Origin: Terriglobia bacterium
GTDB taxonomy: Bacteria > Acidobacteriota > Terriglobia > Terriglobales > Acidobacteriaceae
Length of the DNA: 64,000 nucleotides
Assembly (NCBI GenBank): GCA_020073385.1
Contig: JAIQFH010000014.1
Span: 1-64,000 of the forward strand
Direction of reading: 5' to 3'
A model generated the notes under the pieces. The model was not told the origin of the DNA. It saw only the letters and a program-made list of their open reading frames with translations, and ran no database searches. The first letter of the stretch is position 1, and each line of letters opens with the position of its first letter. Shown here in pieces: positions 25,284 through 34,764 of the stretch. The translations under genes and the position numbers were made by a program.

Positions 25284-25838
25284 TCAATCCGCCTCCATCT
25301 CCTCGGCGATCTCGAGCATGGCTTTGACGCTGTTCCAGTTGCGAGCCGTGCCAGTCACCTTCAGCACCTTCTCAACCGCCGACCATGGGAGCTTGGATCT
25401 TCCAGATCCATTCGGGAAGTAGATGTAAAGTTCGCGGCCCTTGAGATGCACTTCCTCAGGATAACCCTTGAATCTGTCAAAGCCAGCTCGAGCTTCGAGC
25501 GCCGGTTCCGCGGTCAGGAACGTCACCAGAATCTTGCCCGGTTCCAGGTTGGGCCGATCGGCAAAAGGTGTCGCAGCAATTGCCTTGCGTAGCTCCTCGG
25601 TCGTACGGAGGATCACCTCGGGGCTGCATTCAAACTTCTTTTCGATGGCCGCCCGAATCTTCTGCGCGAGCTGACTGCTGTTCTTCTCTTTCGTTCGGAA
25701 AATGACGTTGCCGCTCTGCACGTAGGTCCGCGGGCCCTCGAACTTCAGGGACTCATACACTGCCCGCAGCGCATCCATCTTGATCCGGTTATGCGGACCG
25801 ACGTTCACGCCACGCAGCATGGAAATCAGAACAGGCAT
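25284..25838 (-). CDS. DUF1697 family protein
   Basis: 184 residues matching DUF1697: ISMLRGVNVGPHNRIKMDAL, then YVQSGNVIFRTKE, with the C-terminal TGTARNWNSVKAMLEIAEEM. The family is common in soil bacteria and has no assigned reaction. It is probably cytoplasmic. It lies 3 bp from the next minus-strand gene, so the two may be co-transcribed. Confidence 0.85.
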   Translation of the reverse strand: MPVLISMLRGVNVGPHNRIKMDALRAVYESLKFEGPRTYVQSGNVIFRTKEKNSSQLAQKIRAAIEKKFECSPEVILRTTEELRKAIAATPFADRPNLEPGKILVTFLTAEPALEARAGFDRFKGYPEEVHLKGRELYIYFPNGSGRSKLPWSAVEKVLKVTGTARNWNSVKAMLEIAEEMEAD

Positions 25839-25841
25839 GAT

Positions 25842-26246
25842 CTATTTCGGGACCCTGTGCACGGTGATGCGGCGGTACAGCGTCTTGCCCCGATCAATCA
25901 TCAACCTGCCCGACATGGTATCGCCCATGGCATGGAATTCCCAATCGTCCTTATCCTTGGTGCTCGACGTGCAACTCAGCGCGTTCGTTTTCGATTCAAA
26001 GTGGCACGTCAGAGTTCCCATGAATTCCGGCGCCCCATCGACAATCTTGTAGCCATCCATGTTGAGCTGAAAGGGATCTTTCTTGTCCTCAGCGATCTGG
26101 TAGAGCACGTGCTCATCATGGCAAGGAGAATCGGCAACTATGCACTTCGAGTCTCCCTCCCAGGAACCGAGCACCGCCTTGTCGGAGGCCAGCAGAGACG
26201 GCGCTGTCAAACCGAGAAAAAGAAGAATGGCGCCTGCACGGGTCAT
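25842..26246 (-). CDS. Secreted small protein, unknown function
   Basis: 134 residues from the ATG at 26246, which gives a signal peptide (MTRAGAILLFLGLTAPSLLA). The mature part has a conserved-looking SWEGDSKCIVADSPCHDE with two Cys and ends with YRRITVHRV. It is beta-rich and lipocalin-sized. No named family recognised. It precedes DUF1697 on the same strand. Confidence 0.6.
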   Translation of the reverse strand: MTRAGAILLFLGLTAPSLLASDKAVLGSWEGDSKCIVADSPCHDEHVLYQIAEDKKDPFQLNMDGYKIVDGAPEFMGTLTCHFESKTNALSCTSSTKDKDDWEFHAMGDTMSGRLMIDRGKTLYRRITVHRVPK

Positions 26247-26496
26247 AAGGATTTCCGCATGATATCCGAAGCCGGGCGTCTCGCCTAGACTGTGCTGGGC
26301 AGTGTCGTTTTGCCGCCGCAATGACTTACCGAGTTCGGCGGAACCAAAAGAATCACTTCTAGCTCAAGCCCTCGCCTCCCAGAATGAGAGAAGGTTTCGT
26401 TCGCGCGTACTCTCGTCGAAAGCGCTCGTCAGCTCGATAGATCTTTCCAGCCGTGCGTCTGTGCTAGAGGCTGATCATCCAAGGGGAGAAGTACAC

Positions 26497-26697
26497 ATGT
26501 CGGGACAAGTCGTTCTTTATTTTGACGATCAGGCCGATGCGCTCCGTTTCGCGCTGGCCGCAGGTCAAGTCATGGCGGGGGAAAGCGGCAAGCTCACGAG
26601 CAATCTGCTGCAAGAGACGGCACGCGTCACCCGCATCCGTCTCGATGCGGTGAATGCCGGAAGCGTGAAGAAGCCGCGCCCCGGCTGCGCTGCCTAA
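26497..26697 (+). CDS. Small protein upstream of the hydrogenase operon
   Basis: 66 residues from the ATG at 26497 with AAGGGGAGAA just upstream; the frame is open from 26302 but only this start has a ribosome site. It is soluble, with a ferredoxin-fold-like pattern (QVVLYFDDQADALRFALAAG) and a C-terminal KKPRPGCAA with a single Cys. No known family. It is 217 bp before the first hydrogenase subunit and may be a separate unit. Confidence 0.6.
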   Translation: MSGQVVLYFDDQADALRFALAAGQVMAGESGKLTSNLLQETARVTRIRLDAVNAGSVKKPRPGCAA

Positions 26698-26730
26698 AAA
26701 AGCGACACAATACGCCCCAAACAGACTGCC

Positions 26731-26744
26731 GTGATGGCGGTCAC
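26731..26744. promoter_or_regulatory. CRP/FNR-like palindrome GTGA-N6-TCAC
   Basis: GTGATGGCGGTCAC matches the core of the CRP-type site (GTGA, six bases, TCAC). It lies 171 bp before the GTG of the first hydrogenase subunit. The operon itself encodes a cNMP-binding protein without a helix-turn-helix, so control by a separate CRP/FNR protein is a fair inference only. Confidence 0.4.
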
Positions 26745-26914
26745 TGACGCCTTTCCCGCGGTCGTGTATCCATCAATTGTGGAACGACTGCGTCTTTAGT
26801 GTCGCTCCGGGTGCAATCAGTCCTCATTTTCCTTTGCTACCCTGCACCCAGTTCCTTTGATCCGGCGCTCCAGCTCGCACTCGGCCCCATGGTTGCGCCG
26901 GTTGAGGAGGTCTT

Positions 26915-28096
26915 GTGGTTGCTGAAGGCGTTCTGGCAGCCCGGGAAACATCCTGGAGTAGCGCGGTGTCCCTGGAAGAGCACGCGGTCCTCGCCGCGAG
27001 TGAATTGGGAAGCCTCATCTCAACACTCGCGCTGGAAGGTTACTCCGTCATCGGGCCAGCTGTGCGCGACGGGGCCATCGTTTACAGCGCCATCGAATCC
27101 ATTCAAGACCTTCCGCAGGGCTGGGCTGACGAGCAGGCGCCCGGGAAATATCGCCTGAGCCCCCGCAATGACGATTCGTTTTTCGGCTACGTCGTGGGAC
27201 CGCAGAGTTGGAAGAAATTCTTGCACCCTCCCGAAGTCCGCTTATGGCAGGCAGAACGCCAGGACGGTTCCTTCCGAATCCTGAACAACGAAGCAACACC
27301 TGAAAAGGCAAAGGCCTTTCTGGGCGTAAGGGCATGCGAGTTGGCCGCCATTCGAATACAGGACCGCGTCCTGTTAGAGGACAGATATCGCGATCCGATC
27401 TATGAAGCCCGTCGCGCGAGCGCATTCGTGATTGCGGTTCAATGTACGCAGGCCGCTTCCACTTGTTTCTGTTCTTCCATGGGGACCGGGCCTGCAGTTT
27501 CCGAAGGAGCTGATCTTGTCCTCACCGAGCTGCAAAGCGGCTCTCATCGATTCCTAGTGAGAGCTGGCACGGACCGCGGCTCGGAGGTGCTCAGCAAGCT
27601 GCGCACGACTGCCGCCACGGAGGCTGATCTCCATCAGGCCCAGGACGGTGTGCAGGCAGCGGCAGCCACGCAAGTAAGAAGTATTGATCAGAACGGCATT
27701 CAAGAATTGCTGTATCAGAACTTCGAGCATCCGCGCTGGGAGAACCTCGCCGCCCGCTGCCTGAGTTGCGCGAACTGCACCATGGTCTGCCCAACCTGCT
27801 TCTGTACGACGGTCGAGGATACGAGCACCGTGACTGGGAATCATGCCGAGCGCTGGCGAAGATGGGATTCCTGCTTCACCCAGGCGTTCTCCTACATTCA
27901 CGGCGGCAGCATCCGGAATTCGAGTAAGTCCCGCTATCGTCAGTGGATCACCCACAAGCTGGCGGCATGGAAGGATCAGTTTGGCAGTTCGGGATGCGTC
28001 GGCTGCGGGCGCTGTATCACCTGGTGCCCCGTCGGCATTGATATCACCGAAGAAGTTCGGGCCCTGAGGAACGGAGGAGATCATGGAGACTCTTGA
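26915..28096 (+). CDS. hyhB: Hydrogenase Fe-S subunit (group 3b beta subunit)
   Basis: 393 residues from a GTG with TTGAGGAGG upstream. Two ferredoxin-type [4Fe-4S] motifs are visible near the C-terminus: [16 protein letters not shown] and [18 protein letters not shown] further Cys group, [12 protein letters not shown], lies near residue 180. This matches the beta subunit of bidirectional NADP-linked group 3b hydrogenases, formerly sulfhydrogenases. It carries electrons between the FAD subunit and the NiFe module in the cytoplasm. It overlaps the next gene by 14 bp. Confidence 0.85.
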   Translation: MVAEGVLAARETSWSSAVSLEEHAVLAASELGSLISTLALEGYSVIGPAVRDGAIVYSAIESIQDLPQGWADEQAPGKYRLSPRNDDSFFGYVVGPQSWKKFLHPPEVRLWQAERQDGSFRILNNEATPEKAKAFLGVRACELAAIRIQDRVLLEDRYRDPIYEARRASAFVIAVQCTQAASTCFCSSMGTGPAVSEGADLVLTELQSGSHRFLVRAGTDRGSEVLSKLRTTAATEADLHQAQDGVQAAAATQVRSIDQNGIQELLYQNFEHPRWENLAARCLSCANCTMVCPTCFCTTVEDTSTVTGNHAERWRRWDSCFTQAFSYIHGGSIRNSSKSRYRQWITHKLAAWKDQFGSSGCVGCGRCITWCPVGIDITEEVRALRNGGDHGDS

Positions 28097-28541
28097 GCGC
28101 ATCATCGCGGAACATCCATTTCTGGCCGATCTGGATCCCGGATTCACCAGTCTCATGGTGGGTTGTGCCAAAAACGTGCGCTTCAATCGAGGCGACTATC
28201 TTTTCCGGGAAGGCGATCCCGCGGACCAGTTTTACCTGATCCGCGAGGGCAAGGTGGCGGTCGAGATCTTCGCGCCTCAGCGCACGCCCATCATTGTCTC
28301 GACACTCGGCGAGGGCGAGATTCTGGGATGGTCGTGGCTGCTGCCGCCCTACCAGTGGAAGCTCAACGCGCGCGCGCTTGAATATCTCCGCGCCATCGCC
28401 CTTGACGGTAAGTGCCTCCGCAATAAATGCGAGCAGAATCATGACCTCGGTTACGAGGTCCTCAAGCGCTTTGCCCGCATCATCGAGCAGCGCCTCGAGG
28501 CCACGCGGATGCAGTTGCTTGACGTCTACGCGGTACGGTGA
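28083..28541 (+). CDS. Cyclic-nucleotide-binding domain protein without HTH
   Basis: 152 residues, almost entirely one CRP-like effector domain: FNRGDYLFREGDPADQFYLI, then REGKVAVEIFAP, with LGEGEILGWSWLLPPYQWKL at the phosphate-binding region. It ends soon after the long C-helix, so no DNA-binding domain is present. It is nested between hyhB (14-bp overlap) and the FAD subunit (4-bp overlap), so it is made with the hydrogenase. It may bind cNMP or another ligand and control the enzyme directly. The canonical cAMP-binding Arg is not evident, so the ligand is open. Confidence 0.8.
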   Translation: METLERIIAEHPFLADLDPGFTSLMVGCAKNVRFNRGDYLFREGDPADQFYLIREGKVAVEIFAPQRTPIIVSTLGEGEILGWSWLLPPYQWKLNARALEYLRAIALDGKCLRNKCEQNHDLGYEVLKRFARIIEQRLEATRMQLLDVYAVR

Positions 28542-29392
28542 AAAGTCTCATGGCAACAGCGGTTAAAGCCGATGCAATGGTCACGCAGCCGTACCTGATC
28601 CGGGACGTGTCCAAGGAAACCTATGACACGTTCACGCTGAAGCTGGAACCCGACAAGGGATCGAATCACACCCAGTTCCAGCCCGGACAGTTCAGCATGC
28701 TGTGGGTATTCGGAGTGGGCGAACTGCCTATCTCGATCAGCGGCGATCCCGATGAGGAGGAGCGGCTGGTCTACACGGTTCGCTCTGTCGGGCAAGCGAC
28801 GAATGCGTTGGTGACGCGCTCGGTGGGAGAGGCGATCGGAGTCCGCGGACCCTTCGGCACAGGCTGGCCTCTTGAGGCGGCCCGCGGACATGATGTCATC
28901 GTTGTGGCAGGCGGAATTGGACTGGCGCCGCTCCGCCCGGTCATCTACGAAGTACTCAATCATCGCAAAGATTATGGCCGGCTGGTCATTCTGTATGGAG
29001 CACGGAGCCCACGCGACCTGCTGTATCGCAAGGAACTGGCCTCATGGGCGCGGCAGAAAGAGACGCAAGTTCTGACCAGCGTCGACTACGGCGGCATGAG
29101 CTGGCGCGGCCATGTCGGCGTGGTCACTTCGCTCTTCAAGTACGCTCGCCTGAAACCGTCTCGCTCGGTGGCGATGGTATGCGGCCCTGAGATCATGATG
29201 CGCTTCGTGACTCGCGAACTGGAAACCTACGGGCTGAGCCGCAGCGACATTTTTCTTTCGATGGAACGAAACATGAAGTGCGCCGTCGGTTTCTGCGGCC
29301 ACTGCCAGTACGGACCGCACTTCATCTGCAAAGAAGGGCCGGTATTCCGCTTCGAGCAGCTCAGGCCGCTGCTGGAGAAGTATGAGCTCTGA
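28538..29392 (+). CDS. hyhG: Hydrogenase FAD/NAD(P)-binding subunit (gamma)
   Basis: 284 residues from a GTG in a GTGA overlap with the previous stop, or 280 from the ATG at 28550. The ferredoxin-NADP-reductase fold is shown by [15 protein letters not shown], the NAD(P) loop [15 protein letters not shown], and [11 protein letters not shown]-terminal [2Fe-2S] site reads [17 protein letters not shown]. The subunit exchanges electrons with NAD(P)H. It overlaps the small-subunit gene by 11 bp. Confidence 0.9.
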   Translation: MKSLMATAVKADAMVTQPYLIRDVSKETYDTFTLKLEPDKGSNHTQFQPGQFSMLWVFGVGELPISISGDPDEEERLVYTVRSVGQATNALVTRSVGEAIGVRGPFGTGWPLEAARGHDVIVVAGGIGLAPLRPVIYEVLNHRKDYGRLVILYGARSPRDLLYRKELASWARQKETQVLTSVDYGGMSWRGHVGVVTSLFKYARLKPSRSVAMVCGPEIMMRFVTRELETYGLSRSDIFLSMERNMKCAVGFCGHCQYGPHFICKEGPVFRFEQLRPLLEKYEL

Positions 29393-30188
29393 ACCCAAAC
29401 GCAAGAAGAAGGCCGGGGCCAAGCCCACCATCGGCGTATTCAAGTTCGCTTCCTGCGATGGCTGCCAGCTGAGCCTGCTCGATGCCGAAGACGAATTGCT
29501 CGGCGTCGTCGGGGCGGTGGAGATCGCCTACTTCCCCGAAGCCAGCCGCAACATGGTCGATGGGCCTTACGACATTGGCTTGGTCGAAGGCTCAATCACC
29601 ACGCATCACGACGCGGAGCGGATTCAGGAAGTGCGGCGGAAATGCAAGACTCTGATCACTCTTGGCGCATGCGCGACGGCTGGAGGCATTCAGGCCCTGC
29701 GCAACTGGAAGGACGTGGACGAATTCATTCGGGTCGTATACGCGACCCCGCAATTTGTCAGTACTCTGAAGCTTTCGACTCCAATCGCCGAGCACGTGCC
29801 GGTGGACTTCGAGTTGCGCGGCTGTCCGATTAACAAATATCAACTCATCGAATTGATCTCGGCGACGCTAGCCGGGCGCAAGCCGAATATTCCGACCTAC
29901 AGCGTATGCATGGAGTGCAAGCGCAAGGCGAACGTGTGCATTTCCGTCGCACGCGGCATCGCCTGCCTGGGCCCGGTGACGCAGGCGGGCTGCGGAGCTT
30001 TGTGTCCGAGTTATGACCGCGGTTGCTATGGCTGCTTTGGGCCAATGGAGACTCCGAATACGGCATCGCTCACGTCGCAGTTCAGAGTGCTAGGTCAGAG
30101 CGACGATCAGATCTCGCGTGCATTCCGCAGCTTCAATGCCTGGGCGTGGCAGTTCCGCCGCGCCAGCGAGGAGTGCAAACCGACATGA
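29382..30188 (+). CDS. hyhS: [NiFe] hydrogenase small subunit (delta, group 3b)
   Basis: 268 residues. Proximal-cluster ligands are in [13 protein letters not shown], then [10 protein letters not shown] and [11 protein letters not shown]. Further Cys groups ([11 protein letters not shown] and [18 protein letters not shown]) fit the medial and distal [4Fe-4S] clusters. There is no Tat signal, so the enzyme is cytoplasmic, as expected for group 3. The stop overlaps the large-subunit ATG as ATGA. Confidence 0.9.
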   Translation: MSSEPKRKKKAGAKPTIGVFKFASCDGCQLSLLDAEDELLGVVGAVEIAYFPEASRNMVDGPYDIGLVEGSITTHHDAERIQEVRRKCKTLITLGACATAGGIQALRNWKDVDEFIRVVYATPQFVSTLKLSTPIAEHVPVDFELRGCPINKYQLIELISATLAGRKPNIPTYSVCMECKRKANVCISVARGIACLGPVTQAGCGALCPSYDRGCYGCFGPMETPNTASLTSQFRVLGQSDDQISRAFRSFNAWAWQFRRASEECKPT

Positions 30189-31483
30189 GCGGACGGGGCA
30201 CGAGAACGATCAAGGTCGACACGCTGGCCCGCGTGGAAGGCGAGGGCGCGCTTTACATCAAGATGGCGGGCGATCGCGTGTCTGACGTCAAGCTGCGCAT
30301 TTATGAACCGCCGCGAATGTTCGAGGCGTTCCTGCGCGGCCGCCACTTCTCCGAAGCTCCCGACATTACCGCGCGAATTTGCGGCATCTGCCCGATCGCC
30401 TATCAGATGAGTGCCGTTCACGCCATCGAGCGGGCGCTGGGAATCAAGGTTGACCCAGCGGTTCGCCTGCTTCGACGCCTCTTCTATTGCGGCGAATGGA
30501 TTGAGAGCCATGCCCTGCACATTTACATGCTGCACGCTCCAGATTTCCTCGGCTATCAGGATGTCATCGAGATGGCCAAGGATCATCGTGAAGTGGTCGA
30601 GAAGGCGCTACGGCTGAAGAAGATCGGCAATCGGATCGTGCAATTGATGGGTGGCCGCGAAATCCATCCCATATCCGCCGCCGTTGGCGGATTCTACAAG
30701 GTGCCAGGTAAAGCCCAGCTACGCGAACTGATGGGAGATCTGCAGTGGGCGCTGAATACCTCGCTCGAAGCGGTTCGCTGGACTTCGACCTTACAGTTCC
30801 CGGATTTTGAGCAGGACTATGAGTTTGTCGCGCTCCGGAATCCGTCGGAGTACGCCCTCTGTGAAGGACGCCTGGTCTCGAATCACGGTCTCGACATCGA
30901 TCCGGCAGAGTACGAGGACCGCTTCGCCGAGTTGCACGTCAAGCACTCCAACGCTCTGCATTCCGTGGTGCGCGGCAGGGGTTCCTATCTTGTCGGTCCT
31001 CTGGCTCGATTCAATCTGAACTTCGACAAACTGCCGGAAACAGCCCGACAGGCAGCCACTGAGGCGAAGTTAGTCCCGCCGGTTAAGAATCTCTTCCGCA
31101 GCATTCAGGTGCGAGCGGTCGAGTTGGTGTTTGCCTGTGTGGAAGCCCTGCGAATCATCGCGGAATATGAACCGCCGAGCGCGCCTCGGGTTGATGCTCC
31201 TAATCGAAGAGGCGTCGGTCAGGCAATCACGGAGGCTCCACGCGGAATTCTCTATCACCGCTATGCCGTCGACGAGAAAGGTACTATCGTTACTGCCAAA
31301 ATTGTCCCGCCCACGTCGCAGAATCAGCGGCGGATCGAAGACGATCTCCGCGAGTATGCCGCCCAACTCGCCGCCTGGCCTCTCGAAGAAGCCACCTGGA
31401 AGTGCGAGCAGGCCGTGCGTTGTTACGATCCCTGCATCTCCTGCGCTACCCACTTCCTGAAAGTGATCATCGAACGCGAGTAA
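30185..31483 (+). CDS. hyhL: [NiFe] hydrogenase large subunit (alpha, group 3b)
   Basis: 432 residues from the ATG at 30185, which sits in an ATGA overlap with hyhS; the frame extends back to 30023 but that is inside hyhS. The nickel ligands are complete: [10 protein letters not shown] near residue 60 and DPCISCATH at the C-terminus. The last residues after that His (FLKVIIERE) are the peptide that the maturation protease removes. The enzyme oxidises H2 or evolves it with NAD(P)H. None of the hypA-F accessory genes is in the window. Confidence 0.92.
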   Translation: MSGRGTRTIKVDTLARVEGEGALYIKMAGDRVSDVKLRIYEPPRMFEAFLRGRHFSEAPDITARICGICPIAYQMSAVHAIERALGIKVDPAVRLLRRLFYCGEWIESHALHIYMLHAPDFLGYQDVIEMAKDHREVVEKALRLKKIGNRIVQLMGGREIHPISAAVGGFYKVPGKAQLRELMGDLQWALNTSLEAVRWTSTLQFPDFEQDYEFVALRNPSEYALCEGRLVSNHGLDIDPAEYEDRFAELHVKHSNALHSVVRGRGSYLVGPLARFNLNFDKLPETARQAATEAKLVPPVKNLFRSIQVRAVELVFACVEALRIIAEYEPPSAPRVDAPNRRGVGQAITEAPRGILYHRYAVDEKGTIVTAKIVPPTSQNQRRIEDDLREYAAQLAAWPLEEATWKCEQAVRCYDPCISCATHFLKVIIERE

Positions 31484-31498
31484 GCTATCAGAGGCCAT

Positions 31499-31548
31499 GT
31501 GGGCACAGCCGCCTTCGGCTGTCCCGCGATGGCGAAGCCGAGCGGCCT
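31499..31548. repeat. Intergenic palindromic repeat, family B
   Basis: CAGCCGCCTTCGGCTG-type stem followed by a second, weaker stem. The same unit recurs at 42376 (inverted), 49068 and 57331. Here it separates hyhL from its protease gene. Confidence 0.6.
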
Positions 31549-31580
31549 GTTACGAAAGTTGAGACTCAGCACCTCCCGCC

Positions 31581-32015
31581 ATGCTCATCCTTGCCTGTGG
31601 TAACCGTAACCGCGCCGACGACGCTGCCGGAATCCTTGTAGCAGAGCGTCTGCGCGAACTCGGCATCGATGCGAAGGAGTGCGCGGGCGAAGCTCCCGAC
31701 TTGATGGAAGCCTGGAGCGCCGCTGACAACGTGATCGTTGTTGATTGCGTCATGACAGGCGTGCCCGCCGGCACCGTGCACCTCTGGGACGCGTCGCATC
31801 CACTGGCCTTCAAGTCGTCTGGTTCAACTCACGGTTTAGGGCTCGGCGAAGCGATCGAATTGGCGCGCTCGCTCGGATGCCTTCCGGCCAGACTCCGAAT
31901 CTATGGCATCGAGGGAAAGAATTTCGAGGTTGGCGCCGCCGTTTCAGTCGAAGTGCAACGTGGAGTCGCGGAGGTGGTCAACAAAATCGCCGCCGAGACC
32001 GGAAGCGGACAGTAA
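31581..32015 (+). CDS. Hydrogenase maturation protease
   Basis: 144 residues of the HycI/HoxW/HyaD type. LILACGNRNRADDAAGILVA carries the first acidic metal ligand and VIVVDCVMTG the second. The His ligand is probably in SGSTHGLGLGEAI. It removes the C-terminal peptide of HyhL after nickel insertion. It follows hyhL by 97 bp with a palindromic repeat between. The next gene on the other strand ends 4 bp away. Confidence 0.85.
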   Translation: MLILACGNRNRADDAAGILVAERLRELGIDAKECAGEAPDLMEAWSAADNVIVVDCVMTGVPAGTVHLWDASHPLAFKSSGSTHGLGLGEAIELARSLGCLPARLRIYGIEGKNFEVGAAVSVEVQRGVAEVVNKIAAETGSGQ

Positions 32016-32019
32016 GGCG

Positions 32020-32367
32020 CTACGCCGTGCCCGCGTTCGTGAACGCTTCGATCGCATCCGACAACGTGGGGAACATCAACAGAATCTGCTCAACCTTCGT
32101 AATCTCAAATACTTTCAGGACGCGCTTGTTGACTCCGGTGAGCGCAATGCGGCGTCCGGCCTTCGCGCACGAGGTGCAGGCGCTGACCAGCGATCCCAGG
32201 CCCGAGGAATCAAGGTAGGGCACACCGGAGAAATCCAGAATCATGGTCGGAGCAGTTTCGCGGCGCACCGCGTTCATGAATGGAGTCACGTTCTCCATGG
32301 TGAGCGGACCGCGGAAGCTCAGCACTCCCCGATCCAACCGCTCGACTTCCAACGGCTCTGATGCCAT
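32020..32367 (-). CDS. STAS-domain anti-sigma factor antagonist
   Basis: 115 residues, one STAS domain. The phosphorylatable serine lies in FSGVPYLDSSGLGSLVSAC. Such proteins act in partner-switching control with a kinase/anti-sigma factor, which is not in this window. It converges on the hydrogenase protease gene and is probably unrelated to it. Confidence 0.85.
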   Translation of the reverse strand: MASEPLEVERLDRGVLSFRGPLTMENVTPFMNAVRRETAPTMILDFSGVPYLDSSGLGSLVSACTSCAKAGRRIALTGVNKRVLKVFEITKVEQILLMFPTLSDAIEAFTNAGTA

Positions 32368-32575
32368 AGCAGCAAGCGATTCTAGGCTAGAAGTCGAGTA
32401 ACGTTCAAGTTGACCTGCACTCCTAACCCGTCGTGGAATGTTCCTCCCACTTTTTGAAGCGATTCCCGCACTTTGTAATCTTTTTGTGTTTTCTTCCGCC
32501 GGATATTCCCGAGCGCTCCCCGGGCAGCTACGATGACATCAACGGCATGTGGGGGGAAACGGATGATGACAAGAA

Positions 32576-34261
32576 GTGGAAATCCATGCCTCGGATCTAG
32601 AACGTTCCAGCCGCGTTGAAAGACATCCCAAGGGAACGCAGGCCCGCATCCTGCTGAGTTCGGTCTTCGGCCCGTACGCCCGAGATGATGAATTTGGCAG
32701 CCGCTCCATCAATCCGATGGAGCTCTATCACAATCAGGTCACTCGCGCGCAGGGCAGCTTTTCGCTGCGTATGTTCCATCGTTCCTGGGGCATCATGCTG
32801 ATCCAGGCGAACATTTCAGCGCCCTGCACAGTTCTCGATTTCCCCACTCGAAAAGACTTCACGCGCGAGATCACCGCGCATCACTATGACGTCATCGGGA
32901 TTTCCGCGATCATAGTGAACGTCGCCAAGGTGCGCGAGATGTGCCGCATGATCCGGAAGCAGTCGCCGGGCTCGACCATTATTGTGGGCGGGCACGTCGC
33001 GGCCATACCCGGAATCGAGAAGATGATCGATGCGGACCACATCGTGAAGGGCGAAGGCATTTCCTGGATGCGACGCTACCTGGGCGAAGACGAAAACGCT
33101 CCCATCCGGCATCCCGCCATCGTCTCCGGCATGCGCACACGCATCATGGGGATCCGGCTGCCCGAACGCAAAGGAGCGACGGCGGCGACGATCATTCCGT
33201 CGGTGGGCTGCCCCATGGGCTGTAACTTCTGCACAACTTCGGCCTTCTTCGGCGGCAAGGGAAAGTTCGTTAACTTTTACGAAAGCGGCGATGAGCTGTT
33301 CGAAGTCATGCAGCAGATGGAAACCGAGCTGCAAGTGCAATCGTTCTTCATCATGGATGAGAACTTCCTTCTGCATCGCGAACGCGCCATGCGCTTGCTG
33401 GAACGCATGAAAGAAGCCCACAAGTCCTGGTCGATGTCGGTCTTCGCCTCCGCCAACGCCATTCGCAAGTACACCATGCAGGAACTGGTGGAACTCGGCG
33501 TCTCATGGCTGTGGATGGGCCTTGAATCGCCGCAAGCCAGCTACAACAAGCTGCAGGGCACTGACACTCGGCAGCTCACGCGCGAACTCCGCGAGCACGG
33601 CATCCGCGTACAAGGATCGACCATCATCGGACTCGAGCACCACACTCCGGATAACATCGTCGCGGAAATCGAGCACGCGGTATCGCACGACACCGACTTT
33701 CATCAGTTCATGCTCTACACGCCCGTGCCCGGAACTCCCCTGTTTAAGCAAATGTCGGAAGAAGGCCGCATGTTGCGCGACGTGGATTTTGCTGACGTTC
33801 ACGGCCAATTCAAGTTCAATTTCACGCACGCCGCCATCTCGCGTGATGACTCGAAACGCTTTCTCGATTTGGCATTCTGGCGCGACTTCGAGGCCAATGG
33901 TCCCAGCCTCTACCGCATTGCTCGCACACTGCTGGCCGGCTGGAAGCGCTACAAAGATTGGCCCGATGCACGCGTCCGTGAGCGCTTTGCCCGCGAAATG
34001 TACAAGCTCAACGGAGTTTACAGTTCGGCGCTATGGGCGATGGAGCGGCAGTTCCGGAAAGTCGATGTCAAGGTCAGCGACCAGATCCGTGCGCTGCGCG
34101 GGGAATTCAAGCAAGAATCCGGAATCGTCTCGCGCTTGATGCCCGCAGTGCTTGGTCCCATGCTGCTGTGGAGCACGCGCCGTGAAGAGAAGCGTCTGGC
34201 GCGGGGAAAGACTTACGAGCCGCCGACAATTCTGGAGCGGACGAACTGGGTGGAAGCGTAA
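32576..34261 (+). CDS. Radical SAM protein with B12-binding-like N-terminal domain
   Basis: 561 residues from a GTG. Residues about 65-160 form a Rossmann domain like B12-binding modules (TIIVGGHVAAIPGIEKMI), but the DxHxxG cobalamin motif is not visible. The radical SAM cluster site is GCPMGCNFCTTSAFFGG (CxxxCxxC) near residue 220, followed by a TIM-barrel with MGLESPQASYNKLQG. It belongs to the BchE/HpnP/HpnJ-like superfamily, whose members modify lipids and pigments. The substrate is unknown. The C-terminal 120 residues are helical. It converges on the MerR gene. Confidence 0.8.
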   Translation: MEIHASDLERSSRVERHPKGTQARILLSSVFGPYARDDEFGSRSINPMELYHNQVTRAQGSFSLRMFHRSWGIMLIQANISAPCTVLDFPTRKDFTREITAHHYDVIGISAIIVNVAKVREMCRMIRKQSPGSTIIVGGHVAAIPGIEKMIDADHIVKGEGISWMRRYLGEDENAPIRHPAIVSGMRTRIMGIRLPERKGATAATIIPSVGCPMGCNFCTTSAFFGGKGKFVNFYESGDELFEVMQQMETELQVQSFFIMDENFLLHRERAMRLLERMKEAHKSWSMSVFASANAIRKYTMQELVELGVSWLWMGLESPQASYNKLQGTDTRQLTRELREHGIRVQGSTIIGLEHHTPDNIVAEIEHAVSHDTDFHQFMLYTPVPGTPLFKQMSEEGRMLRDVDFADVHGQFKFNFTHAAISRDDSKRFLDLAFWRDFEANGPSLYRIARTLLAGWKRYKDWPDARVRERFAREMYKLNGVYSSALWAMERQFRKVDVKVSDQIRALRGEFKQESGIVSRLMPAVLGPMLLWSTRREEKRLARGKTYEPPTILERTNWVEA

Positions 34262-34279
34262 CTGGCTGCAAGAAGTTTG

Positions 34280-34684
34280 CTATCCCGTCCGACGAGCTGA
34301 TAACAAGTCCAGAAGCTCCCGCAGTCCCTGCCGAATGTGTTGAATCTCTGGCGCAGCCTGCGTAGGGAACGGAATCGCAGCCTGCGTCTTGTCCGACTTT
34401 GTCTCTGCGCGCAATTGCTGGCGGGCGCCAGAAATCGTGAACCCCTGCTCGTAAAGCAGCTGCTTGATGCGCAGCACGCTCTCGACATCACGCTTGCGGT
34501 ACATGCGCTGGCCGGTGCTGCTTTTGATGGGCTTCAGTTGAGGAAACTCGGACTCCCAGAAGCGGAGCACGTACGCCGGCAGCCGGCAAAGCGTAGCCAC
34601 TTCGCCGATCCGGAAGTACAACTTGTCCGGAATAAGAATTTCATCCGCTGCGTGCTTTCCGGTGCTTTTCTTCCTCGCTGTCAT
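34280..34684 (-). CDS. MerR-family transcriptional regulator
   Basis: 134 residues from the ATG at 34684; another ATG at 34711 adds nine residues and neither has a clear ribosome site. The MerR winged helix reads YFRIGEVATLCRLPAYVLRF, WESEFPQLKP and GQRMYRKRDVESVLRIKQLL. The short C-terminus lacks the metal-binding Cys of classical MerR, so the effector is unknown. It resembles small chromosomal regulators found beside ihfA in proteobacteria. Confidence 0.8.
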   Translation of the reverse strand: MTARKKSTGKHAADEILIPDKLYFRIGEVATLCRLPAYVLRFWESEFPQLKPIKSSTGQRMYRKRDVESVLRIKQLLYEQGFTISGARQQLRAETKSDKTQAAIPFPTQAAPEIQHIRQGLRELLDLLSARRTG

Positions 34685-34764
34685 GCCGAATCGCGCGGGC
34701 AAAAGCCGCATCTTCCGCCTATTGTGACACAGGTCAGGCGAAGAGTCGCACAATTTCGCGGCAC

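Noticed and set aside
32576-34261. Membrane-spanning lipid synthase (Tes/Mss type)
   Set aside because: The cluster motif and flanking sequence look like the BchE/HpnP group and there is no sign of the extra Fe-S sites expected of Tes-like proteins; kept only as a general lipid possibility.
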